46,539 nucleotides of DNA. Origin: Candidatus Anaerostipes avistercoris (GTDB taxonomy: Bacteria > Bacillota > Clostridia > Lachnospirales > Lachnospiraceae). The position numbers and the translations under genes were made by a program. Location of the stretch: positions 1-46,539 of the forward strand of contig DWWD01000017.1 of the NCBI GenBank assembly GCA_019119895.1, read 5' to 3'. A model generated the notes under the pieces. The model ran no database searches and was not told the DNA's origin. It saw nothing but the letters and a program-made list of their open reading frames with translations. Positions 9,889 to 19,400 of the stretch are shown piece by piece; within the stretch, counting starts at the first letter, position 1; each line of letters opens with the position of its first letter.

Positions 9889-11214
9889 TTATCTGTGACT
9901 GGCGATTCTTTTCTTTCTGACTGACAGAAAGAACAAGATTCCCATGACTGCAACAAGAAGTTCTGTTGCAGGAAAAGAGCACCAGATACCGTGAATGTTT
10001 CCGATAGCTGAGAGCAGGAATGCCATTGGGATGATAACCAGGAAGCCGCGAAGGATTGAAATGATATGTGCCGGTTTCGGGAATTCAGTGGATGTAAAGT
10101 ATATGGAGATAATAACATTAAAGCCGGCAAACGGACATGCCGTAAAGTACAGACGCAGCCCATCAGAGGCAATTTTCTGCAGGGTGGCATTGTGCTCACT
10201 GTTGAAGATGCCGGCAATCTGGTCAGCGCCAAAGAATACCACAGCATAAATTCCGATGGAAAATATCAGCATTGTGATGAGGGCGTACCGGAGGATGGTT
10301 CCGACAGTGCGGGAATCTCCTCTGCCGTAGTTCCGGCTGACGACCGGCTGGATTCCCTGAGCGATTCCGGTATAGATAGCAATAATGACCAGGGACAGGT
10401 TGGCGATCACTCCATATGCTGCAACACCTGCATTTCCTTCCAGTGCCATGATAATGGTGTTGAACACGATGATCACAATGCCGGAGGATACTTCTGTTAC
10501 CAGGGAAGGAACTCCGCTGGACAGGATTCCTTTGATCAGAGAGCCTTCCGGTCTGTATTTTGTAAAGTGGAATTGATTTTTCTTCCGGATAAAATGAGGA
10601 GACAAAATCAACATACTGAAAATCGGAGCCAGCCCGGTGGCGAAAACAGCGCCAAAGATACCCATCTGACACGGAAAGATAAAGACCCAGTCCAGTATCA
10701 CATTTGACAGACTTCCGCCGATCATGGCAGCCATGGAAAGCTGAGGAGCACCGTCATTTCGCACAAAACACAAAAGTACGTTATTCATCAGAAATGCAGG
10801 CGAAAACAGCATAATAACCCGCAGATATGTCTTTGCCATGCCAAAGACGGCGGAATCAGAAGTAAACAGTGAAATTGCGGGACCGGGCAGAAAGATGCTG
10901 ATCAGGACAAAAACAACTGCGAAACAGGCTGCCAGGATGACTGCGCTGGTGAAAGTGCGGCTGGCATATTTGTGAGATCCCTGGCTTTTCTGGATTGAAT
11001 ATTTTGTACCTCCGCCCATTCCGATCATAAGACCGCTTCCATGAATGAAGCTGTAAAATGGAATTGCGAGATTCAGAGCTGTCAGTCCGTTGGTTCCCAG
11101 TCCTTTGGACACAAAGAAAGTGTCAGCCAGAATATAACAGGATAATCCGATCATTCCCATGACATTAAGGGACGAATATTTTAAAAAATCTTTGAGACAA
11201 TTGTTGTTTTTCAT
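9889..11214 (-). CDS. MATE-family multidrug/organic cation exporter
   Basis: This 441-residue inner-membrane protein has about 12 hydrophobic segments and the MATE/DinF repeat pattern (LNVMGMIGLSCYILADTFFVSKGLGTNGLTALNLAIP near the N-terminus; an internal repeat with GVAAYGVIANLSLVIIAIYTGIAQGIQPVVSRNYGRG). MATE proteins export drugs or metabolites in exchange for Na+ or H+. I chose ATG 11214, which has AGGAGG 4 bases upstream. An in-frame TTG at 11268 with its own AGGAGG would add 18 residues, but that stretch forms a terminator hairpin and is hydrophilic, so it is more likely leader. The gene lies downstream of the flavin-binding gene on the same strand and seems to depend on readthrough of the hairpin. 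The substrate is unknown. Confidence 0.92.
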   Translation of the reverse strand: MKNNNCLKDFLKYSSLNVMGMIGLSCYILADTFFVSKGLGTNGLTALNLAIPFYSFIHGSGLMIGMGGGTKYSIQKSQGSHKYASRTFTSAVILAACFAVVFVLISIFLPGPAISLFTSDSAVFGMAKTYLRVIMLFSPAFLMNNVLLCFVRNDGAPQLSMAAMIGGSLSNVILDWVFIFPCQMGIFGAVFATGLAPIFSMLILSPHFIRKKNQFHFTKYRPEGSLIKGILSSGVPSLVTEVSSGIVIIVFNTIIMALEGNAGVAAYGVIANLSLVIIAIYTGIAQGIQPVVSRNYGRGDSRTVGTILRYALITMLIFSIGIYAVVFFGADQIAGIFNSEHNATLQKIASDGLRLYFTACPFAGFNVIISIYFTSTEFPKPAHIISILRGFLVIIPMAFLLSAIGNIHGIWCSFPATELLVAVMGILFFLSVRKKRIASHR

Positions 11215-11215
11215 A

Positions 11216-11266
11216 CTACCTCCTGAAAAAGGCAGGTCCATATTGTACTTCATGGGCCTGCCGCAC
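11216..11266 (-). CDS. Candidate leader peptide of the MATE gene
   Basis: This is a 16-codon ORF with a GTG start, preceded at 8 bases by a perfect AGGAGG. It spans the whole terminator hairpin and stops at TAG 11216-11218, one base before the MATE ATG. Its sequence (MRQAHEVQYGPAFFRR) is not recognised. The geometry is that of a translated leader controlling termination and coupling; expression is inferred. The same Shine-Dalgarno could alternatively serve the overlapping TTG at 11268, in frame with the exporter. Confidence 0.4.
   Translation of the reverse strand: MRQAHEVQYGPAFFRR
11226..11262 (-). terminator. Intercistronic terminator/attenuator just before the MATE ribosome site
   Basis: On the minus strand GGCAGGCCCAT and ATGGACCTGCC (arms 11252-11262 and 11231-11241, one mismatch) form a hairpin followed by TTTTT, immediately ahead of the AGGAGG of the MATE gene. 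Any transcript reaching the exporter must pass it. Confidence 0.65.
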
Positions 11267-11295
11267 AATTTAAACCTCCTGTGGGTGTTGATGTT

Positions 11296-11787
11296 TTATT
11301 GTTTCGATGCTGCCAGTTCAATAGCCTGTTTGCCGGAAATATGATCGATTGACATTTCCAGCATGCAGAGCCGCTTCCAGCTGTGCCGGATGACTTCTTT
11401 TAAATGTACATGACTGTCATCCGGCGCATACCTGAGTCCCAGTATTTCTGCGGCGGCTTGTTTTTCCTGAGCATTTTCAATGATCTTTACGGAACCGGAC
11501 ACCATAACACTTTGAAAGTAAGTGGTGTATTCGTCTGATACAATCTGATCTTTTCCGATCACACAAAAGGATGCCTTGGGATTTTCACGGATGATATCCA
11601 GTTTTCTTCCCTCAGTCGCACAATGGAAAATAAGTCTGGAGTCATCATATACATAACTCAGAGGGACGCCGTAAGGATAACCGTCGTTTCCGCATAAGGA
11701 CAGAACGCCGGAAGTACCGTCATGCAGAAGTTTTTCACATTCTTCTATGGATAATTTTTGCTTTTTTCGACGCATTTTGCGAAACAT
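11296..11787 (-). CDS. Pyridoxamine 5'-phosphate oxidase-family flavin-binding protein (NimA-like)
   Basis: This 163-residue split-barrel protein is of the FMN-binding PNPOx-like superfamily. MRRKKQKLSIEECEKLL followed by G.SGVLSLCGNDGYPYGVPLSYVYDD is the typical N-terminal half of NimA-like proteins of gut anaerobes, and KLDIIRENPKASFCVIGKDQIV is the matching core. Some relatives reduce nitroimidazole drugs; most are uncharacterised, so the substrate here is unknown. The start follows AAAGGAGG at 11794-11801. It is the first gene of a two-gene minus-strand unit with the MATE exporter (81-base gap) and is preceded by a promoter, a leader ORF and a terminator, suggesting inducible detoxification plus export. 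Confidence 0.88.
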   Translation of the reverse strand: MFRKMRRKKQKLSIEECEKLLHDGTSGVLSLCGNDGYPYGVPLSYVYDDSRLIFHCATEGRKLDIIRENPKASFCVIGKDQIVSDEYTTYFQSVMVSGSVKIIENAQEKQAAAEILGLRYAPDDSHVHLKEVIRHSWKRLCMLEMSIDHISGKQAIELAASKQ

Positions 11788-11833
11788 AGTTTTCCTCCTT
11801 TTTCATACCGCAGCAGATAAGGGGAATTTCATA

Positions 11834-11914
11834 TTATAGGGACGCAGTTCTTATGAAATAAAAAAGCATTGATTTTCGTATCTTCAAAGGCCTAACGATA
11901 CGAAACCAATGCAT
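11834..11914 (-). CDS. Candidate 26-residue leader peptide of the NimA-like/MATE operon
   Basis: The ORF begins at ATG 11914 on the minus strand, ends at TAA 11834-11836 and begins MHWFRIVRPLKIRKSMLFYF. It is basic and aromatic. The hairpin of the attenuator starts at its second codon, so a ribosome paused early in the ORF would cover the left arm and allow readthrough. The Shine-Dalgarno is weak (GGGTAAG about 6 bases upstream). The frame could be fortuitous, but its overlap with a perfectly placed terminator and a promoter argues for a regulatory peptide. Confidence 0.45.
   Translation of the reverse strand: MHWFRIVRPLKIRKSMLFYFIRTASL
11857..11912 (-). terminator. Leader terminator (attenuator) ahead of the NimA-like gene
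   Basis: The arms 11866-11882 and 11897-11912 pair almost perfectly (GCATTGGTTTCGTATC against GATACGAAAATCAATGC, one bulge) around a 14-base loop. On the minus strand the hairpin is followed by TTTTTTATTT. It lies about 70 bases upstream of the gene start and downstream of the promoter, so it must end most transcripts unless disrupted. Confidence 0.75.
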
Positions 11915-11959
11915 GTGATCTTACCCGGCGGCAAGTATGTTCTATTCTATTCAGTCTAT

Positions 11960-11988
11960 ATCTATCATAAGATGGAATGCTTGTCAAG
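11960..11988 (-). promoter_or_regulatory. Sigma-A promoter of the NimA-like/MATE unit
   Basis: Minus-strand TTGACA (11983-11988) and TAGATA (11960-11965) are separated by 17 bases. The transcript would start near 11953 and carry the leader ORF and terminator. Confidence 0.6.
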
Positions 11989-12033
11989 GAGTTAACTGAT
12001 AAATGTAAAAATAAATGCCAGACAAAAAAGTCT

Positions 12034-12061
12034 TTGACAAAGAGCCGAAGCATTGTATTTT
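12034..12061 (+). promoter_or_regulatory. Sigma-A promoter of the 2H phosphoesterase-like gene
   Basis: TTGACA at 12034-12039 and TATTTT at 12056-12061 are separated by 16 bases, about 80 bases ahead of the gene. Confidence 0.55.
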
Positions 12062-12138
12062 ACATTTTACTTTTATATAATTAACACATAGGTAACAATG
12101 TTTGGAGGAAGGAATACGGAACGAAAGGAGAGATAGCT

Positions 12139-12837
12139 TTGGAGAATTTAGCGGGATACCGGCAGCGGACCAGAGGCTTTATGCTGGACAGCCTGCCTCT
12201 GGCCGGCGGATTTGAGACAAATCCTGAGCTGTGGAAAAAAGTAGATGAACAGGGACATCTGCGTCCTTTTCGAGGCGATACTGTTGTTTTTCAGACCGAT
12301 GATATACTGAAGAGACGGGCACAGGAACTGCAGAAAGTTCTGTACAGGAACTGCGGTGATATGATGGCAGATCCTTTAAAACCAGAGACCTTTCATATGA
12401 CACTGCATGATCTGAGCAATGATGGGAACGGAGATGAATTTGAACGGAAAATGGAGCAGAACCGTCAGGATACGGCAAGAATCCTGAGACTGGTAAAGAT
12501 GGAGGCTTCAGAAAATATTCATATTAATACGGTCGGCGTATTTAACATGGTAAGTACAAGTGTAGTGCTGGGGCTGGAACCGGCGGATGAATTTTCCTGC
12601 ACCCGCCTGATGGAATTATATGAGCGGCTCCAGACAGTGGTGTCCCTGGATTATCCGCTGACATTGCATATCACCCTTGGTTACTATCGTCCGGGCGTTT
12701 ATTCTTCTGAACAGAGGCGCAGGCTGCAGGGGACGTTTGCCAGACTGAATCGGGAAATGGGACAGGAATTTTATCTGAAGGAAAGCAGGATCATGTATCA
12801 GCGTTTTGAACATATGAATCATTATGAGACACTGTAG
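12139..12837 (+). CDS. 2H phosphoesterase (LigT/CPDase-like) superfamily protein
   Basis: This 232-residue soluble protein carries two H-x-T motifs about 90 residues apart: FHMTLH (H86, T88) and LHITLGYY (H177, T179). That pair is the defining active site of the 2H superfamily, whose members hydrolyse or ligate 2'-5' or cyclic phosphodiester bonds in RNA or nucleotides. The rest is not familiar. The start is TTG 12139, supported by AAAGGAGAGA 8 bases upstream; no ATG with a ribosome site is near. It is monocistronic with its own promoter and a perfect terminator. The substrate cannot be predicted; the motif assignment was made by eye and should be tested by profile search. Confidence 0.75.
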   Translation: MENLAGYRQRTRGFMLDSLPLAGGFETNPELWKKVDEQGHLRPFRGDTVVFQTDDILKRRAQELQKVLYRNCGDMMADPLKPETFHMTLHDLSNDGNGDEFERKMEQNRQDTARILRLVKMEASENIHINTVGVFNMVSTSVVLGLEPADEFSCTRLMELYERLQTVVSLDYPLTLHITLGYYRPGVYSSEQRRRLQGTFARLNREMGQEFYLKESRIMYQRFEHMNHYETL

Positions 12838-12911
12838 GTTGGAAAAGAGATGATGATCGGAGAAGGGGGACATGCGAAGTCAAAGGCAATTGCATAAAAT
12901 TTGGAAACCTG

Positions 12912-12946
12912 AAATTCCAGGGACTGGCAGCAGTCCCTGGAATTTT
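12912..12946 (+). terminator. Intrinsic terminator after the 2H gene
   Basis: Perfect 14-base arms at 12912-12925 and 12932-12945 enclose a 6-base loop, ending in TTTT. Confidence 0.8.
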
Positions 12947-12988
12947 AAGCTGCTGGGCAGAGTTTACAATTTTTTTATAAAAAAGGGG

Positions 12989-13016
12989 TTGCATTTTTTT
13001 CTTCCAGTGATATACT
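12989..13016 (+). promoter_or_regulatory. Sigma-A promoter of groESL
   Basis: TTGCAT at 12989-12994 and TATACT at 13011-13016 are 16 bases apart and lie directly before the CIRCE operator. Confidence 0.75.
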
Positions 13017-13029
13017 AAGAAACATAGAG

Positions 13030-13056
13030 TTAGCACTCGATTAAAGTGAGTGCTAA
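13030..13056 (+). promoter_or_regulatory. CIRCE operator (HrcA binding site)
   Basis: A perfect TTAGCACTC-N9-GAGTGCTAA is present, arms 13030-13038 and 13048-13056. It matches the CIRCE consensus exactly and sits at the expected transcription start, so groESL is repressed by HrcA and induced by heat or misfolded protein. hrcA itself is not in the window. Confidence 0.97.
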
Positions 13057-13109
13057 CAATAAAAGATAAAAAAGGACAATTTTCTAAATTCTTAGGAGGT
13101 AATATTATT

Positions 13110-13382
13110 ATGAAATTAACACCATTAGGAGACAGAGTTGTTTTAAAACAGCTTGAAGCAGAAACAACAACGAAATCTGGAATCGTTCTGACAACAGCTT
13201 CTCAGGAAAAACCACAGGAAGCGGAAGTCGTTGCTGTAGGTCCTGGAACAGAAGATGTAAAGATGGAAGTTTCTGTGGGACAGAAAGTTATTTATTCTAA
13301 ATATGCAGGAACAGAAGTAAAGCTGGAAGATGAAGAGTACATCATCGTAAAACAGAATGACATCTTAGCTGTAGTGGAATAA
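13110..13382 (+). CDS. groS: Co-chaperonin GroES (Hsp10)
   Basis: This 90-residue cap of the GroEL chamber contains the family signature LTPLGDRVVLK at the start and a mobile-loop region TTTKSGIVLTTASQEKPQEA (about 20-39). KYAGTEVKLEDEEYIIVKQNDILAV forms the roof and C-terminal strands. ATG 13110 is chosen because AGGAGG lies 9 bases upstream and it gives the normal length; the longer in-frame extension from 13050 runs into the CIRCE element. It is co-transcribed with groL, 22 bases downstream, under CIRCE/HrcA control. Confidence 0.98.
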   Translation: MKLTPLGDRVVLKQLEAETTTKSGIVLTTASQEKPQEAEVVAVGPGTEDVKMEVSVGQKVIYSKYAGTEVKLEDEEYIIVKQNDILAVVE

Positions 13383-13401
13383 TTTAATTGGAGGTATGTG
13401 A

Positions 13402-15030
<1,629 letters not shown>

Positions 15031-15191
15031 GCATTAAGCACTTAGCGAGAACGAGTGAAAATGAAGTTCGAGGTTAGTGCGAAAGCCGTTACTCGTACTC
15101 AATGAAGCAGAGCCGGAGGCGAAAGCTGAATGCTAGTACGATGTAACTACAAACCGAAGCGTAAGCGAAGGATGGGTGCTTAGTGCGAGGC
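15031..15191 (+). repeat. Structured intergenic repeat element downstream of groEL
   Basis: A purine-rich, non-coding stretch with nested inverted repeats: TAAGCAC (15035-15041) with GTGCTTA (15176-15182) outside, and GTTACTCGTACT (15088-15099) with AGTACGATGTAAC (15135-15147) inside, the latter pairing with one extra base. GCGA/CGAG motifs recur (GCGAGAACGAGTG, AAGTTCGAGG, GGAGGCGAAAGC, GCGTAAGCGAAGG). It lies between the groEL stop and the operon terminator, so it would be transcribed. It matches no RNA family known to me. It may be a dispersed repeat or an mRNA 3' structure. Confidence 0.5.
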
Positions 15192-15225
15192 AATTACCTA
15201 AGAATTTAATACCTTGATAATTTTC

Positions 15226-15255
15226 GCAGGAGCCAGTTTCTGGCTCCTGCTTTTC
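15226..15255 (+). terminator. Intrinsic terminator of groESL
   Basis: A perfect GCAGGAGCCAG/CTGGCTCCTGC stem (15226-15236, 15240-15250) with a 3-base loop is followed by TTTTC. Confidence 0.92.
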
Positions 15256-15260
15256 TTCTA

Positions 15261-15289
15261 TTTACCGAAGAAAAAAATCATGCTAAAAT
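15261..15289 (+). promoter_or_regulatory. Candidate promoter of sbcDC
   Basis: An extended -10 TGC-TAAAAT (15281-15289) lies 17 bases after a weak TTTACC (15261-15266), upstream of sbcD. Confidence 0.45.
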
Positions 15290-15346
15290 GAGGACAGAAA
15301 TCTGGTACAGACACATAGAAATATCATGGAGAAGGAGTTTTTGATA

Positions 15347-16483
15347 GTGAATATTTTACATCTGGCAGATCTTCATCTTGGAAAGCGTGTCAATGAATTT
15401 TCCATGATCGAAGATCAGAAATATATATTGCAGCAGATTCTTAAAATTGCAGAGGAAGAAAAGATTGATGTGGTCATGCTGTGCGGAGACATTTATGACC
15501 GGACGATTCCTTCGGTGGAAGCAGTGGAGCTGCTGGATGAGTTCCTATGTGAATTAAATAAAACCGGAAAGACAGTGCTTATGATCAGCGGAAATCACGA
15601 TTCCGGGGATCGGCTGGCGTTTGGGACCAGTTTTTTTCGAAAATCTGATCTTTACATTTCATCCCGCTTTCATGGAGAGCTGGATCGTTATATTGCGGAG
15701 GAAGGAAATACAAGGATTAATTTCTGGATGCTTCCCTTTGTAAAGCCTGTCTATGTCAATCATCTGCTGGATATCCACACAGAAAGTTATGAGGAATGTG
15801 TGCGTTATCTGATTGAACATACTGAAATCAATCCAAAAGAAATAAATATCCTGATGGCACATCAGTTTGTTACGGCAGGATCTGGTCAGCCGGAATTGTC
15901 TGATTCTGAAACCAGCAGCCTGGGCGGTCTGGACAACGTGGATTACAGAATATTTGATGATTTTGACTATGTAGCCCTGGGACATATTCACAAACCGCAG
16001 GCCATGGGAAGACCGCAGGTCCGGTATGGAGGATCCATTTTAAAATATTCATTTTCTGAAGTGAAGAAAGACAAAGAAGCGGTGGTTCTTCACATTGAGG
16101 ACGGACAGCTGATGGAAATGTCTTTCCGGAAACTGACGCCGCTTCGTGATATGAGAGAAGTCAGAGGCACCATCGGACAGATCATGAATGGGGAAATACA
16201 GCTGGGAGACACACAGGATTATGTGCAGGTGATTCTGACCGATGAAGAGGAAATCATAGACGCCATCGGAAAGGTCAGGAAAGTATTTCCAAATGTGATG
16301 CAGATCCGGCTGGAAAATCAGAGATACGTAAATCCCGGACAGATTGCCATGGAGGAAGAGGATATGATGCGTCAGGACAGGATGTCTCTGTTTACGGAAT
16401 TTTACGCTATGCAGAATCATGTGGACATGGGAACGAAAGAAAGAGAATTTTTACAGTCAGTGTTTGAGGAGGTTGGAAAATGA
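15347..16483 (+). CDS. sbcD: Exonuclease subunit SbcD (Mre11-like nuclease)
   Basis: This is the nuclease partner of SbcC; the complex opens hairpins and processes double-strand breaks. The calcineurin-like metallophosphoesterase motifs are in order: DLHLGK, GDIYDR, SGNHDSGDR and GHIHKPQ, which supply the Mn ligands. A C-terminal SbcC-binding region follows. I chose GTG 15347, because GGAGAAGGAG lies 9 bases upstream and the protein then begins VNILHLADLHLGK as usual for SbcD; the in-frame ATG 15326 has no ribosome site. The length from GTG is 378 residues, normal. The stop overlaps sbcC (ATGA, 16480-16483), giving coupled synthesis. Confidence 0.95.
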   Translation: MNILHLADLHLGKRVNEFSMIEDQKYILQQILKIAEEEKIDVVMLCGDIYDRTIPSVEAVELLDEFLCELNKTGKTVLMISGNHDSGDRLAFGTSFFRKSDLYISSRFHGELDRYIAEEGNTRINFWMLPFVKPVYVNHLLDIHTESYEECVRYLIEHTEINPKEINILMAHQFVTAGSGQPELSDSETSSLGGLDNVDYRIFDDFDYVALGHIHKPQAMGRPQVRYGGSILKYSFSEVKKDKEAVVLHIEDGQLMEMSFRKLTPLRDMREVRGTIGQIMNGEIQLGDTQDYVQVILTDEEEIIDAIGKVRKVFPNVMQIRLENQRYVNPGQIAMEEEDMMRQDRMSLFTEFYAMQNHVDMGTKEREFLQSVFEEVGK

Positions 16484-19400
16484 GGCCGGTACGGTTGACT
16501 ATGAGGGCGTTTGGACCGTTCGCAAAGACCATAGAAATTGATTTTTCCAGGTTCCGCCAGGGAATTTTTCTGATTTCCGGGGAAACCGGAGCGGGAAAAA
16601 CAACGATATTTGACGGGATTTGTTTTGCTTTGTATGGGGAAGCCAGCGGCGAGACCAGAAAAACGGATATGCTCCGCAGCGATTTTGCTCCGGAAGATGA
16701 AGAGACCGGCGTTTGGTTTTCTTTCCAGCACCGGGAAAAGCAGTATGAGATCCGGAGGAATCCGGCGTATATACGCAAAAGCAAAAGAGGATCCGGAACG
16801 ACCATGCAGAAGGCGGAGGCAGAATTGTATGAAGAAGGAAATCTTCTTATATCCGGAAGCCGTGAGGTCACAAAGAAAGTGGAAGAAATTCTCGGGATCA
16901 GCAGGAATCAGTATAAACAGATTGCGATGATCGCTCAGGGAGAATTTCTGAAGCTCTTAAACGCGCCAAGTAAAGACAGGGGAGAGATTTTCCGGAAAAT
17001 TTTCGGAACAGAAATTTTGTACCGGATCCAGGAGGAATTAAAACATAAACATCTGGAACATAAAAACCAGTATAAAAAAATAGAAGATCATATTTTTCTG
17101 CTGCAAGGGCAGGCTAAAATCGGTCCGGAGGAAGAAGAGTATGAAGAATATCAGGAACATCTGGAGCAGCCGTATCACGGACGGGAATTCCTGGAGGTTT
17201 TAGAGAACTGCGTGGAAAGAAAACAGGGAATGTATGACACGATTTCTGATGAAATCAGGAGGCTGAAGAAAGAAGCGGATCGTCAGAATATTGCCAGAGA
17301 ACAGGCCGGAGATCATAACCGGCGGCTGGAAGAACTGGAGGAAACAGACCGGGAACTGGAACGGCTGACAGGGAAGAAGCAGCAGATGGAACAGATGGGA
17401 GAAGAAACGGATCTGGCAGAACGGATTCTGCAGCGTATTGTTCCTCTGGAAGAGCAGCTGAGCCGGAAAAAAGAGCAGATCGAAGAGAGCCGGAAGAGGA
17501 TCGAAACATGCAGGAAGGAAAAAGAAGAAGCCTGGGAAAATCAGGTGCAGAAAGAAGAAAATTATAAGAAGATGATGGAGCGGGAGCCGGAGCTGGTCTC
17601 TCTCAGGCAGCAGATGGAAGAGCTGAAAGAGCAGCAGGAAGATTACCGGCAGATGGAAATCATCAGGACGGAAGCCGGCCGGTTCGCAAAAGAGCGGGAT
17701 CAATGCCGGGAGCAGAAAGAAGCTGTAAAAAAGAAACAGGAAATTCTGGACAAAGAAAGAAATGAGCTGGAAATTTTTCTGGACGATCACGGGAACATCC
17801 GCCAGATTCTGCAGGAAAAGCGGGAAGCTGAGCTGCGAAAAAATCAGGAAATGGAAACCTGGGAAAAGCTGCAGGAAAAGGTGAAACGATGGGAAAAGCA
17901 GGCGCAGGAACACAAACAATATACGGAAAAATTTGTACAGGCCCAGGCGAAGAAAGACGAAGCAAAGAAACAGTATGAGGAATGCCGGAATCAGTATGAC
18001 GCAAATCAGGCGGGAATTCTGGCACAGAATCTGAGAGATGGGGAAAGATGTCCTGTCTGTGGATCTGTCTCACATCCTCATAAAGCCCGGCTGATCTACA
18101 CAGATGTGACGCAGGAAATGCTGGAAGAAAAAGAAGCCGGAATGCATGCCGTGGAAGAAGTGTATCAAAAGGCGCTGGAAGCCGCCAGAGAGGCGCTGGC
18201 AAGGAAAGAGGAACTGGCTGCGGATATTACGCAGGAAAGTGACTATGAGGAGTCTTCTTTCAAAAAGATAAAAAAGAGGCTGGCGGACTGCAGGGAACAG
18301 GCGGAAGCGGCGAAGACTGCGAGGGAAGAAATCCAAAAACAGGTGCTTGATCTTGAAAAGAAAACAGAGAGGAAGAAAGAACTGGAAGAGGAGGATTCCG
18401 GACTGCAGGAACAGTATCTGAAGCTTCGGGATCAGGAAAATACAAACGATACAGAATTCAGAATCAGGGAGGCCCGTTACCAGCAGATCCGGAAGAAGCT
18501 TTTATTTGACTCTTTCCGGGAAGCGGAAGAAAAAAGGCAGCAGCTGGAAAAAGAGGAAGCCGGGCTCAGGCAAAGGATCGAGAGCTTTCGGGAGGAAAAA
18601 GAAAAGGCCCGGGAGCAGAGCATTGCGGCGGCAGAGGCGGAAAAGGAAGCACGGAAAACAAAAAATCAGCAGGAAGAAGAACGGGAGACTCTGGAAAAGC
18701 AGCTGAATCTCCGAACAGAAGAAATGGGACTGACAAATAAGAACGCCGGACGGCTTACTGCGCAGGAAATAAAGAAACGCCGAGACGATATTCTGGAATA
18801 TCAAAAGCAGCTGCATGAAAAAGAAGAAACGAAAAAACGTCTGGAAACCCGGCTGAAAAAACGGGAAAAAGAGGACATCTCCAGATTTGATGAAAAGATA
18901 AAACAGCTGTCAGAAAAAGAGGTCCGGCTCACCGAACGCCAGAAAGAATTATGGGAAGAAATTTCCATCAACCGGCAGACCGCAAGGAAGCTGAAAGAGC
19001 AGCTGGAAGAAAGCGAAAGGGTTGAGCAGGATTATGCAGTGTGGAAACGGCTGTCTGATACGGCCAACGGTGAGATCGCAGGGAAAGAAAAAATTACGTT
19101 TGAGCGCTTTGTCCAGTCAGCTTATCTTGACTGGGTGCTGCGGGCAGCCAATGTAAGGCTGCTGAAAATGAGCGATGAGAGATACCAGCTGGTGCGAAAG
19201 GAAGAAGCAGACCGGAAAAATTCCCAGACCGGACTGGATCTGGAAGTGCTGGATCAGTGGACAGGGAAAAACAGAAATGTTCGTTCTCTGTCCGGAGGAG
19301 AATCATTTAAGGCGGCGCTGTCTCTCGCCCTCGGTTTAAGTGATGTGATTCAGAGCCAGAAAGGAGGAATCCAGATTGACACCATTTTCATTGATGAAGG

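Larger units (their letters stand above)
11788..12138. other. Divergent regulatory region between the NimA-like gene and the 2H gene
   Basis: It has no structural gene. Leftward: a promoter (11960-11988), a 26-codon leader ORF (11834-11914) and a terminator hairpin within it (11857-11912). A second, weaker dyad (TTTCATA/TATGAAA, around 11828-11857) lies nearer the gene. Rightward: a sigma-A promoter (12034-12061) for the 2H phosphoesterase-like gene. Confidence 0.6.

Noticed and set aside
11857-11990. T-box or known riboswitch in the NimA-like leader
   Set aside because: No T-box sequence (AGGGTGGNACCGCG) or familiar aptamer core was found; the leader ORF plus terminator explains the layout better.
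13030-13056. Part of a CRISPR array or tandem repeat
   Set aside because: It is a single inverted repeat that matches CIRCE exactly. No regularly spaced direct repeats were found anywhere in the window.
17200-17919. Long minus-strand open frame inside sbcC
   Set aside because: It is a shadow of the Glu/Lys-rich coiled coil (its complement gives Phe/Leu-rich sequence) and has no ribosome site or motif.
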